Source: Psychrobacillus sp042945595 (GTDB lineage Bacteria > Bacillota > Bacilli > Bacillales_A > Planococcaceae). From it: DNA of 64,000 nt. Both the position numbers and the translations under genes were made by a program. How positions within the stretch are numbered: position 1 is the stretch's first letter; every line of letters starts with the position of its first letter. Shown here one piece after another: positions 1-8,654 of this stretch. The notes beneath the pieces are model-generated. The model was not told where the DNA came from, made no database searches, and worked only from the letters and a program-made list of their open reading frames with translations. Where the stretch lies: assembly GCF_042945595.1 (NCBI RefSeq), contig NZ_CP168493.1, forward strand, positions 2,170,001 through 2,234,000, given 5' to 3'.

Positions 1-74
1 AAAGTTTCTATATAATAAGGAAGTGCTTCTTCAATATTTTTTACCGCAATACCAATATGATCTACTTTCTCCAT
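1..74 (-). CDS. mce: methylmalonyl-CoA epimerase, N-terminal part only
   Basis: Only the first 24 codons are in the window; the gene runs off the left edge. The translation begins MEKVDHIGIAVKNIEEALPY, the usual start of methylmalonyl-CoA epimerases of the vicinal oxygen chelate fold, with the metal-binding His in the DHIGIAV strand. The enzyme interconverts the D and L forms of methylmalonyl-CoA and so feeds MutAB. It is on the same strand as, and downstream of, mutA-mutB-meaB, separated by brxB, which fits the pathway. The upstream GGGGTGTTGGG is only a fair ribosome binding site. Recognition rests on the short N-terminus and on context. Confidence 0.8.
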   Translation of the reverse strand, partial: MEKVDHIGIAVKNIEEALPYYIET

Positions 75-200
75 TTTTCCCAACACCCCATATATTTAGA
101 CTATATCTTCTATTGTACATATTTCAAAAAAAAATCGCTACCTCTTGTGCTTTTTTTCGAATTTGATAAAATGAAAGTAATTGTTAAAGGAGTGTAGGTC

Positions 201-296
201 ATGGGCAATCAAAAATTTCGTAAAGTTATTGTATATTTAATGGTTTTAATCATGGTTATGTCTTCATTACTATTCGGATTAAGCTTTATCTTGTAA
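201..296 (+). CDS. prli42: stressosome-associated membrane peptide Prli42
   Basis: A 31-residue peptide: a basic head (MGNQKFRKV) followed by one hydrophobic segment of about 20 residues ending in SFIL. A strong AAAGGAG site lies 9 bases before the ATG. Length, charge pattern and position next to brxB match Prli42, known in Listeria as the membrane anchor that links the stressosome to the membrane. It is divergent from mce and convergent with brxB, sharing the terminator that follows. The family call is by memory of the short sequence and neighbourhood, since such peptides carry little information on their own. Confidence 0.7.
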   Translation: MGNQKFRKVIVYLMVLIMVMSSLLFGLSFIL

Positions 297-303
297 TTTC
301 ATT

Positions 304-341
304 AAAAACAGCGGAGGCAATTAAATGCTTCCGCTGTTTTT
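304..341. terminator. bidirectional terminator between prli42 and brxB
   Basis: Inverted repeat AACAGCGGAGGC / GCTTCCGCTGTT with an 8-base loop, flanked by a T run on each strand, so it can end both the plus-strand prli42 and the minus-strand brxB transcript. Confidence 0.85.
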
Positions 342-345
342 AGTA

Positions 346-786
346 TTAAATCTCTTCGCAATGCTCTTCAAACAATGCTTGGATATGTGTAATAACAGAC
401 ATTGGATCATGTCCTTCTATTTCGTGACGACCAACTTCAGCAATAGCTTCTCCGTCTTTTAATAAAACAAATGATGGAGAAGAAGGTAAATGTTCATCAC
501 CAAAATGATTGCGCGCTTGTTGTGTAGCTAATTTATCTTGACCTGCAAAAACAGTTACAAGATGATCCGGTCTTTTATCATAATGAACAGCATTTGCTGC
601 TGCTGGACGAGCAATTCCTCCTGCACATCCACAAACTGAGTTAATCATTACTAGAGTTGTACCTGGACGAGCAAATGCAGTATTTACTTCCTCCGGTGAT
701 GTTAATTGCTCATAACCGCTTGCTTCCATTTCTCCACGGGCTTGCATAACCATATCATTCATCAATAAATTAAAATCCATATTCAT
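346..786 (-). CDS. brxB: bacilliredoxin BrxB (YqiW family)
   Basis: 146 residues, the normal family length, with the thioredoxin-like fold and the CGC active-site motif at residues 52-54 (SVCGCAGG). Bacilliredoxins remove bacillithiol from mixed disulfides on proteins in the cytoplasm of Firmicutes. The start MNMDFNLLMNDMV and the C-terminal HEIEGHDPM segment match YqiW closely from memory. It lies 40 bp downstream of meaB on the same strand and could be read through from the mut operon. A bidirectional terminator follows. Confidence 0.93.
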   Translation of the reverse strand: MNMDFNLLMNDMVMQARGEMEASGYEQLTSPEEVNTAFARPGTTLVMINSVCGCAGGIARPAAANAVHYDKRPDHLVTVFAGQDKLATQQARNHFGDEHLPSSPSFVLLKDGEAIAEVGRHEIEGHDPMSVITHIQALFEEHCEEI

Positions 787-826
787 AATTAAACACTCCT
801 TTCCAAACTATTTTTATCTTAGCAGA

Positions 827-1921
827 TTATTGCTTAGAATTCGAGGAAAATAACTCTTCCACTGCCTGTGAAACCGTTACTTTTTCATCCCTCACTAGAC
901 TTTCTAATTGTGCCATTGTTTCTTTCTTTTCTACTGATGAAAAGAAGTCTCTATATAAACGATCAACTATCATCGATTTGAACCAATCAACCGTTTGTTC
1001 TTTTCTTCTGTTTTGCCAAGCATTTTGTTCAATCATTTCTTTCTTAAATGTTTGGATTGTCTCCCAAACCGAGTCTAGACCAGACTTATATAAGGAAGAC
1101 ACCGCCAAAGCAGGTGTATTCCAGTTTGGGGAAGATGGAGCTAAAAAGTGCAAAATTTGTTTATATTCCGCTACTGTCTTTTTAGCTAATTTCTCATTTG
1201 CTCCATCTGCTTTATTAACCACAATAGCATCTGCAAGCTCCATAATCCCTTTTTTCATTCCCTGTAGTTCATCTCCGGCGCCAGTTAGTGCAAGAAGTAG
1301 AAAGAAATCGACCATTCCTCGTACAAACGTCTCACTTTGCCCAACGCCAACTGTTTCTACTAAAATAATATCATAACCTGCTGCTTCGCATAAAAGCATC
1401 GTTTCTCTCGATTTTTTGTGTACGCCACCAAGTGTTCCTGCGGATGGAGAAGGTCTGATAAAAGCATTCGGATGCTTTGCAAGCTCCTCCATCCGTGTTT
1501 TATCACCTAATATACTTCCTCCCGTTAGAGAGGAACTTGGGTCAATGGCAAGTACCGCTACTTTATAACCTTGATCACATAGCATCTTTCCAAAAGCTTC
1601 AATAAACGTACTTTTCCCAGCACCAGGCACACCCGTAATACCAATTCGAATACTGTTTCCAGTATGCCTTAATAATGATTTGAGTAATTGTTGACCAATA
1701 GCTTGTTGATCACTAACTGTACTTTCAATAAAAGTAATTGCTTTTGCTAAATGAAGCCTAGAGCCTTTTTGAATTTCACGGAGATATTCTTCCTGATCAA
1801 TAACTAGTGCATTCTTTTTCGAAAACTTTTTTACAGAAGCTTTTCCCATTCCATCATGTTGAGATTTAATCCCACTCATCACATGCATCGCCGATTGGTT
1901 TGTTTTATCTGTTTCAGCCAT
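827..1921 (-). CDS. meaB: methylmalonyl-CoA mutase-associated GTPase MeaB
   Basis: 364 residues of the MeaB/ArgK G3E GTPase family. The P-loop GVPGAGKST is at residues 97-105, the ETVGVGQSE switch region near 190, and NKADG, the guanine-specificity motif, near 236. MeaB protects methylmalonyl-CoA mutase and gates its adenosylcobalamin cofactor. The ATG overlaps the mutB stop by one base (TAATG), so translation is probably coupled. The N-terminal 40 residues are a little longer than in many homologues, but no better internal start stands out. Confidence 0.95.
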   Translation of the reverse strand: MAETDKTNQSAMHVMSGIKSQHDGMGKASVKKFSKKNALVIDQEEYLREIQKGSRLHLAKAITFIESTVSDQQAIGQQLLKSLLRHTGNSIRIGITGVPGAGKSTFIEAFGKMLCDQGYKVAVLAIDPSSSLTGGSILGDKTRMEELAKHPNAFIRPSPSAGTLGGVHKKSRETMLLCEAAGYDIILVETVGVGQSETFVRGMVDFFLLLALTGAGDELQGMKKGIMELADAIVVNKADGANEKLAKKTVAEYKQILHFLAPSSPNWNTPALAVSSLYKSGLDSVWETIQTFKKEMIEQNAWQNRRKEQTVDWFKSMIVDRLYRDFFSSVEKKETMAQLESLVRDEKVTVSQAVEELFSSNSKQ

Positions 1922-4080
1922 TAGCCTTCCACTTCCTCATAACCCAATCGTTTATAGATTTCTTCGATTACTTTTTGTGCTGCTACTGGTATAACTGTTC
2001 CGGGTCCGAAAATTGCAGATGCTCCATTTTCACGTAAGAAAGCATAATCTTGAGCAGGGATAACTCCTCCAACAACGATTAAAATATCTTCTCTACCTAG
2101 TTTAGTTAGTTCTTCTCGTAATTCAGGAACTAACGTCATATGACCGGCTGCAAGCGAACTTACTCCTACAACATGTACATCGTTTTCCACCGCTTGTTGA
2201 GCAGTTTCTGCCGGTGTTTGGAATAAAGGGCTAATATCCACATCAAATCCTAAATCAGCAAACGCAGTTGCAATCACTTTTGCACCACGGTCATGTCCAT
2301 CTTGACCCATTTTCGCGATTAAAATACGAGGGCGTCTCCCTTCATTTGTTAGGAAATCTTCGGACATTTGTTTTACAGCTTCGATTTCATCTGCATCATT
2401 AAAGTTCGCACTATATACACCACTCACAGAACGAATCACCGCCTTATGTCTTCCTGCTACAATTTCGATTGCATCCGAAATTTCTCCAATCGTTGCACGT
2501 TTTCTGGCAGCATCCACTGCTACAGCAAGTAAATTTTCATTACCTGTTCGAGCTGCTTCTGTAATTGCAGCAAGAGCTTCTTGCACAGCTTTTTCATCAC
2601 GATTTTCTTTCACCCTAGATAGGCGTTCCATCTGTTTTTGTCGAACTACTGTATTATCGATATTTAAAATATCAATTGCATCTTCTTGATCTAATCGGTA
2701 TTTGTTCACCCCGATAATAATTTCTTTCGAGGAGTCGATTTGTGCTTGCTTTTTCGCTGCTGCTTCTTCAATTTTCATTTTCGGAAGGCCAGTTTCAATT
2801 GCTTTAGCCATGCCACCAAGTTCTTCGATTTCTTCGATGAGCGCCCAAGCTTTTTCCATTAACTCGTTCGTTAGTGTTTCTACATAATACGAACCACCCC
2901 ATGGATCAATTACTTTCGTCATATTCGTTTCTTCTTGCAGGAATAACTGTGTATTCCGTGCAATTCGTGCTGAGAAATCCGTTGGAAGTGCAATTGCTTC
3001 GTCGAGCGCATTTGTATGAAGTGATTGGGTATGCCCCATTGCAGCTGCATTTGCTTCTACTAAAGTTCTCGTTACATTATTAAATGGATCTTGCTCGGTT
3101 AAACTCCAACCAGACGTTTGTGAATGTGTACGCAATGCCAATGTTTTTGGATTTTTAGAATCGAAGCTAGACATCATTTGTGCCCAAATTCTTCGAGCAG
3201 CTCGCATTTTTGCTACTTCCATGAAGTAATTCATTCCAATTGCCCAGAAAAATGAAAGTCTCGGTGCGAATGAATCAATTTCAATGCCCGCTTTTAATCC
3301 TGTTCGAACATACTCCAGACCATCCGCTAATGTGTAGGCAAGCTCGATGTCTGCTGTTGCACCTGCTTCCTGCATATGGTAACCAGAAATTGAAATAGAG
3401 TTGAATTTAGGCATTTTTTTTGCTGTATAAGCAAAGATATCCGCAATAATTTTCATCGACATTTCAGGTGTGTAAATATATGTATTCCGAACCATATATT
3501 CTTTCAAAATGTCATTTTGAATCGTTCCAGCAAGTTCATCGGGAGATACCCCTTGTTCTTCTGCAGTCACGATGTAAAATGCTAGAATTGGTAGTACTGC
3601 ACCGTTCATCGTCATTGATACAGACATTTGGTCGAGTGGAATTCCATCGAATAATATCTTCATATCTTCCACCGAATCGATTGCAACTCCCGCTTTACCT
3701 ACATCCCCAGTAACGCGTTCATGATCCGAATCATAGCCGCGGTGTGTCGCTAAGTCGAACGCAACGGACAGACCCTTTTGACCCATGGCTAAGTTTCTTC
3801 TATAGAAAGCGTTACTTTCTTCCGCAGTTGAAAATCCTGCATATTGGCGTACTGTCCATGGTTTTGCCACATACATCGTTGGATATGGTCCACGTGTATT
3901 TGGCGCAATACCTGGAAGGTCATTTATATGTTTTAGATTGTCTCTATCGGATTCATCATACATTGGTTTTAACTCTATTCCTTCATTTGTCATAAATGAG
4001 GGAGTTTCAATTTTATGTTGGTTCATTGAATTTCTTAACAATTCGTCAATGGACACATTCGAATAATTAGGTGTTGTCAT
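1921..4080 (-). CDS. mutB: methylmalonyl-CoA mutase large (catalytic) subunit
   Basis: About 719 residues from MTTPNYSNVS. The start at 4080 is chosen over the longer open frame because AAGGAGG sits 8-9 bases before it; the first 14 bases overlap the end of mutA. The N-terminal TIM barrel binds the acyl-CoA (GRRNLAMGQ-like region, TRTLVEANAAAMGHTQS), and the C-terminal cobalamin domain has the lower-ligand motif DGHDRG around residue 600 followed by GVSSLAAGH. The enzyme converts L-methylmalonyl-CoA to succinyl-CoA with adenosylcobalamin. It forms a heterodimer with MutA, encoded just upstream. Confidence 0.97.
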   Translation of the reverse strand: MTTPNYSNVSIDELLRNSMNQHKIETPSFMTNEGIELKPMYDESDRDNLKHINDLPGIAPNTRGPYPTMYVAKPWTVRQYAGFSTAEESNAFYRRNLAMGQKGLSVAFDLATHRGYDSDHERVTGDVGKAGVAIDSVEDMKILFDGIPLDQMSVSMTMNGAVLPILAFYIVTAEEQGVSPDELAGTIQNDILKEYMVRNTYIYTPEMSMKIIADIFAYTAKKMPKFNSISISGYHMQEAGATADIELAYTLADGLEYVRTGLKAGIEIDSFAPRLSFFWAIGMNYFMEVAKMRAARRIWAQMMSSFDSKNPKTLALRTHSQTSGWSLTEQDPFNNVTRTLVEANAAAMGHTQSLHTNALDEAIALPTDFSARIARNTQLFLQEETNMTKVIDPWGGSYYVETLTNELMEKAWALIEEIEELGGMAKAIETGLPKMKIEEAAAKKQAQIDSSKEIIIGVNKYRLDQEDAIDILNIDNTVVRQKQMERLSRVKENRDEKAVQEALAAITEAARTGNENLLAVAVDAARKRATIGEISDAIEIVAGRHKAVIRSVSGVYSANFNDADEIEAVKQMSEDFLTNEGRRPRILIAKMGQDGHDRGAKVIATAFADLGFDVDISPLFQTPAETAQQAVENDVHVVGVSSLAAGHMTLVPELREELTKLGREDILIVVGGVIPAQDYAFLRENGASAIFGPGTVIPVAAQKVIEEIYKRLGYEEVEG

Positions 4081-5716
4081 GAGAATCCTCCTTTTTCGCA
4101 AGGGCTAATAGTTCGTTTCCTTTTTCAAGAAGGGATTGTCCAGAATAAATACGTCCTGATAGACCTGCATCTAGCCAATCCTCATATTCTTCAAACTTTC
4201 CAGCTACGTCCATGGGAACAGGCAATTGTTCATTCAATAAAGCAGGAACAAGTCCAGCTGTCTGTTCATCATTCCCAACAAATACAACATAATCAATTCC
4301 TTGTTCATCAATCCATTTTCGAAGATCGAATGGTTTTAAGTTTTCTGGAGCAACTTTTAGAGAAACTCCTAAAGCAATTAAGTATCCACTGACAAAATCC
4401 ATGCGAACTTTGTATTCTTTTAAAGTGCCATATGGAATAATAGCAGTTTTTAATGGTTTCTCTTGAAATGCTTTACGCAATTGTTCGAAAGGCGCTGCAA
4501 GACGCTTGTAATCTGTTGGAATGATCTCATTTTGCACATGATCATCTGGATTCGCATATACATTTGTTCCAATGAGTGATTTTTTACGAGTAGACAGAGC
4601 TGCAATCTGCTGTTCCCATTTATGAGTTGCTCGTTCATTCAGTTTAAATTCTCGGTCTTCTAAAGTGCTTTCATTCATTAGCTCTAAAAAGAAAGACCAG
4701 CTTTTTTCCACAAGTTCTTTTGTTAATGTTTCTATATAATAAGAGCCTCCGGAAGCATCTAATATTTGGTTAATATGTGTTTCTTCTTTTAGAACTAATT
4801 GCATATTACGAGCAATACGTTTAGAGGTTGGATTGGCTCCAGTTAAATAATCATGTGGATAGGTTGTAACACTGTCAGCTCCTCCAAGGACAGCTGCTAG
4901 TGAACTATTGCCCGCTCGAAGAATATTCACATTTGAATCAAGTACTGAAAATGAACGTAGAGATGTCTCGGCGTGTACTGGAACTGCAGCGATATTCGAA
5001 TTCCCATGTGCTTCTCCGAATGCTTTCCAAAGGATCCGAAAAGCACGGAGTTTTGCAATTTCCATAAAGAAATTCGTATCAATGGAAAATTCGACAAATG
5101 CTTTTTTACTAAGTTCTTCCAGGTCTATTGTCGCGGCTTTGGCATCGGCTTGCACTAAAACATTAGAAAGCTCACTTACAGCATCTCCGCCCATTTTATG
5201 CATACGAGATCCATCCAAGAAATAAGTGCGTGCATTTGGGAGATGTACTGCTCCCGCTCCCTTTATCATTCCTTTGATATCAGTGAAATTATGTAAAAAA
5301 GAAGGATCACTTGATACATCTAGTAAAACAGTTTGTCTTCCTATTATAGCTTTCAGTTCTTTTAAATCTGAAGATGACCAATTATGCTTTGGATCTAGTT
5401 TGTAGTTGATCACGTCATTCCCTTTTGCTAGTGAATCTTTCATGTCTGCTAAAATCTCTTCACTTGATATGCCTGTAACAGTTTGTGCTACTAACCATTC
5501 GGAAGATTTTTTAGCTTGACGAACAATCTTCGTTTGATTTGTTGGAATATCCACTAAATCTGCTAAAGAATAAAGCGGTTTCAAAATAATCTCTTCTAAA
5601 GTTTTTGTCGAAAGTGATTCAAGTGTCTTCCCTTTTAAGGATTTAATAGCAACTTGCTCCCATTCTGCAAGCGTAGCTTCTTTAAATGTCGTTTCCTTCA
5701 TCTTATGTATAGTCAT
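4067..5716 (-). CDS. mutA: methylmalonyl-CoA mutase small subunit
   Basis: About 549 residues from MTIHKMKETT. It has the mutase barrel (SSLAAVLGGADSVTTYPHD, RNMQLVLKEETH) and a C-terminal flavodoxin-like region, but no DxHxxG cobalamin ligand, as is normal for the non-catalytic subunit. The open frame extends 25 codons upstream from a TTG, but those codons lack a convincing ribosome binding site; GGGGGAAG lies 15-16 bases before the chosen ATG, which is longer than ideal, so the start is uncertain. First gene of mutA-mutB-meaB, divergent from the ZIP-like gene. Confidence 0.93.
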   Translation of the reverse strand: MTIHKMKETTFKEATLAEWEQVAIKSLKGKTLESLSTKTLEEIILKPLYSLADLVDIPTNQTKIVRQAKKSSEWLVAQTVTGISSEEILADMKDSLAKGNDVINYKLDPKHNWSSSDLKELKAIIGRQTVLLDVSSDPSFLHNFTDIKGMIKGAGAVHLPNARTYFLDGSRMHKMGGDAVSELSNVLVQADAKAATIDLEELSKKAFVEFSIDTNFFMEIAKLRAFRILWKAFGEAHGNSNIAAVPVHAETSLRSFSVLDSNVNILRAGNSSLAAVLGGADSVTTYPHDYLTGANPTSKRIARNMQLVLKEETHINQILDASGGSYYIETLTKELVEKSWSFFLELMNESTLEDREFKLNERATHKWEQQIAALSTRKKSLIGTNVYANPDDHVQNEIIPTDYKRLAAPFEQLRKAFQEKPLKTAIIPYGTLKEYKVRMDFVSGYLIALGVSLKVAPENLKPFDLRKWIDEQGIDYVVFVGNDEQTAGLVPALLNEQLPVPMDVAGKFEEYEDWLDAGLSGRIYSGQSLLEKGNELLALAKKEDSHDNT

Positions 5717-5845
5717 ATGAACGCTTTCGCTTCCCCCTTGTAAAATCATTCGTACTAATTTCATTTTACACATGCTCATACCTATAAACAATATGCATAT
5801 ATTTTGTAGATAGAATTACAATTCATTTTAGGTTGGAGCGTGATG

Positions 5846-6541
5846 ATGTTGGATGCATTCATTCTTGGGGGATTTCTTTTCTTTAGTGTCAGTGCAGGTG
5901 GAGGTATCGCTTGGTTGGTATCTAAAATATTTCATGATACAAAGGAAGGTTTGGCTCTCTTATGTGGGGGATTTTTAGTAGGTATACTAGCAATCGATAT
6001 TATTCCATCTGCATTAAAAATGTACCCATTATCAGGAATTATTCTCGGTGTACTTATCGGATATATTTTTCTCGTAATGGTGAACAATTTTCTCTTTTCA
6101 TCTAAATCGCGTAACCCATCCGTCTATTTGCTTACATTTGCCTTGTTCATACATACAATCCCAATAAGCTTGACTATCGGAAATTTGCTTAGTAATTCTA
6201 CTTTTGCTACCTCCATTACAACCTCTACCATTCTGCATCATTTCCCAGAAGGATTCGCGCTTACTTCAGCACTTCTTTCCCAAGGTAAAAAACTGATCGT
6301 GTTATTATTTTGTTTCATCAGCTTATCGGTGTGCTTTAGTACTTTTATTTGGATTGGACATCAAGTTAATTTCAGCATAAAGACACAAAGTGTACTTTTA
6401 GGCACATCCATTGGTCTGATTGGGGTGACCAGTGTAAAAGAGTTTATTTTGATTAATATCCTTGTTGTCCCGATAAAGCTATTTTTAACATTTCTTATTA
6501 CAGGCTATCTTTTAAGTGTGGTATTTCATCTGGTTTTTTGA
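5846..6541 (+). CDS. divergent ZIP-family-like membrane protein
   Basis: About 231 residues, almost wholly hydrophobic, with roughly seven to eight membrane segments. HHFPEGFAL at 131-139 matches the second metal-site motif (HxxPEG) of ZIP zinc/iron permeases in TM5. At the place of the TM4 motif HNxPEG there is HTIPIS (103-108): the His and Pro remain, the Glu is lost. It may be a transporter with altered metal preference or a derived, non-transporting member. The ATG at 5846 is favoured because GGAG lies 7 bases before it; the GTG and ATG just upstream are too close. Divergent from mutA. Confidence 0.6.
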   Translation: MLDAFILGGFLFFSVSAGGGIAWLVSKIFHDTKEGLALLCGGFLVGILAIDIIPSALKMYPLSGIILGVLIGYIFLVMVNNFLFSSKSRNPSVYLLTFALFIHTIPISLTIGNLLSNSTFATSITTSTILHHFPEGFALTSALLSQGKKLIVLLFCFISLSVCFSTFIWIGHQVNFSIKTQSVLLGTSIGLIGVTSVKEFILINILVVPIKLFLTFLITGYLLSVVFHLVF

Positions 6542-6812
6542 AAAAGAGTTAACCTATTTCTAAGCTGACTCGCTGCATTCCGTATTATATTCGAACATGG
6601 CTACTGAAAAATTTCCATTCAAAAAACAGAGGAAATGTACATGTAATTTCCCCTTCCTATATTTTCACTCTATTTTTCGAACTCCTTCATACTCTTTCGA
6701 TAATTAATCAAAATTTTTAGGAATTGATATGACCATAATAAAAATGAAGCACTTCTAATAAGTCCTTTTTTCTCTTGCTATATTTCTATCATTATTAATC
6801 TAATTCACTCGG

Positions 6813-7250
6813 TTATTCTAAATAATCTTTTGCAGGGGCGGGATGTGTGTATCTACCCATCGCTGTTTTATGTTTTCTTAGACCCAATTTTTCGTAAAAT
6901 CCTTCTCTACCATGTGTAGCAGTGAGCTGGAGAAAGAAAATATCACTACATTGAGTTAAAATATCCGTCATTATTTTATTGCCTATTCTCATGCCTTGAA
7001 AATCAGGGTGAACAATGACATCGTAAATACTGCCATAGAAAACCCCATCCGTTACAACCCTGCCACAACCAATTAGTTTCCCATCTAAATAAGCCAGTGA
7101 AACCAAATAACTTGCACTAAATGCTTTTTGAAGTTTATATTTTGGAAAGCTATCCCATTCACCATCTACATAAAGCTGTTCCAGCTCATCCCAATCTAAA
7201 TTATCTAGTGAATTTACAATTGTAACTTGTGACGCTATGTTTGTACTCAT
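6813..7250 (-). CDS. GNAT-family N-acetyltransferase
   Basis: 145 residues with the acetyl-CoA-binding motif A: VHPDFQGMRIGNKIM near residue 90, followed by the C-terminal EGFYEKLGL helix-strand typical of GNAT enzymes. The substrate cannot be told. AGGGGGAT precedes the ATG by 5-6 bases. It stands alone downstream of the MFS gene on the same strand, with a 58-bp gap. The 270 bp beyond its stop, up to the ZIP-like gene, hold nothing I can identify. Confidence 0.88.
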   Translation of the reverse strand: MSTNIASQVTIVNSLDNLDWDELEQLYVDGEWDSFPKYKLQKAFSASYLVSLAYLDGKLIGCGRVVTDGVFYGSIYDVIVHPDFQGMRIGNKIMTDILTQCSDIFFLQLTATHGREGFYEKLGLRKHKTAMGRYTHPAPAKDYLE

Positions 7251-7308
7251 TTTTCATCCCCCTAAAAAATCTTCCATAATAATTTGGTACAGTTTAATAT
7301 TCTATACA

Positions 7309-8556
7309 TTAGCTAACGATTCCTTTATTTTTCTTTGAGGTAGGTTTTTTCAAAAATAATCCTGTGTACAAGAGGGAGATTCCAATCATTAGCAAAACCC
7401 CTATATATACAGACATCATGGTAGGAATTAAATACGCACCAATAATAATCGTTGATCGAGCAATTAGGTCTGCGCCGCTAAATGAGAAATTGGAGAATGC
7501 TGAGTAAGATCCCCTCTTATCAGCAGGAATCATATTCGCCTGCTCCGCATTTAGAACGGGAGAATAAATTAGTTCACCAATTGCTGCAATGAAATTAAAC
7601 AAAATGAGTATGTACCAAATGTTCGAAGAAGTGACTGTGATATACCCAACACTATATACAATAAGACCTACTAACAAAACCTTTCTCTTGTTAAAACGGT
7701 CTGTAATTTTGTTAATAAAAAACGTAAAGCATACAACAAGTAGCATATTCTCGATATTGAGGATACTCAACATTCGTACACCTGCAATCTCAAAGTCTCC
7801 GATATGTACCGATTTAAACGTTTCTGCTAAACGAACTCCAATATAACTATTTAAAGAGAATTCCGCAGCAAAGATAAACATAGAGCCTACTACTACTTTA
7901 ACAAAAGGCATATCTTGAAAAGCAATTTTATAATTATGGATTAAATCCATAAACACATTTTGATGTTGCTTTTCAATTTTTTTAGTATTTTCATCTATTA
8001 ACCAAATCTGATAAGCAATTGGTAGACTAGTAGATGTAATCGTAAGTAATGCAAATAGCTCAATTTGATGATTTACGTATAACAAACCACCTAATGCAGC
8101 TCCAATAGCCATAGATAAATTCACGAGCCAATAATCGAGTGCATACACTTCTTTTCGATTTTCAGGTGTTGTAGAGTCTATTATTATTGCATGCATTGCT
8201 GGTCTCCCAAGACTACTTGTTACAATGTATGCAACATAAGAGAAAGCAAAAAGACTAATAATATTCTCTTTAGGAAATAAACTTATTGTCATTAATAAAA
8301 ACATCAAAGCACTTAAGAATGACGTAAACACTAATACTTTCTTTCGTGGAAAACGATCTGAAATATACCCCCCAATCAAGTTAACAAAAAAGCTAATGAT
8401 CACCGTAAATATAAGAAAGATTCCTGCCCAAACCTTATTCATTTCTTGTGAGAAAAATAATGCCATAAATGGCATCACTGCAGATGATACGGCACGATTA
8501 AAAAAAGATGTAATTAGACGAACTTTAATATTTTGCGGGTATTTTTTCCATTTCAT
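7309..8556 (-). CDS. MFS transporter, probably an exporter
   Basis: 415 residues with about 12 membrane helices in two halves and a central cytoplasmic loop near residues 190-210. The loop between helices 2 and 3 (GGYISDRFPRKKVLV) is the MFS signature. GAGGAGGG is placed 7 bases before the ATG. Its promoter region (98 bp) is shared with the divergent SgrR-like regulator, and in E. coli SgrR is known to control the sugar-phosphate stress response with the SetA MFS exporter; here the pairing suggests the regulator controls this transporter. Substrate not determinable. Confidence 0.88.
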   Translation of the reverse strand: MKWKKYPQNIKVRLITSFFNRAVSSAVMPFMALFFSQEMNKVWAGIFLIFTVIISFFVNLIGGYISDRFPRKKVLVFTSFLSALMFLLMTISLFPKENIISLFAFSYVAYIVTSSLGRPAMHAIIIDSTTPENRKEVYALDYWLVNLSMAIGAALGGLLYVNHQIELFALLTITSTSLPIAYQIWLIDENTKKIEKQHQNVFMDLIHNYKIAFQDMPFVKVVVGSMFIFAAEFSLNSYIGVRLAETFKSVHIGDFEIAGVRMLSILNIENMLLVVCFTFFINKITDRFNKRKVLLVGLIVYSVGYITVTSSNIWYILILFNFIAAIGELIYSPVLNAEQANMIPADKRGSYSAFSNFSFSGADLIARSTIIIGAYLIPTMMSVYIGVLLMIGISLLYTGLFLKKPTSKKNKGIVS

Positions 8557-8654
8557 GTTGAGACCCTCCTCTGTATTATGTATATTAAACTAGACCTATA
8601 AAAATAAAAACGGACATTTATTATTTTTATGTCCACTTATTTAAGGAGAACATA

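Noticed and set aside
978..1376. 132-codon ORF opposite meaB
   Set aside because: Antisense shadow of a well-supported GTPase gene.
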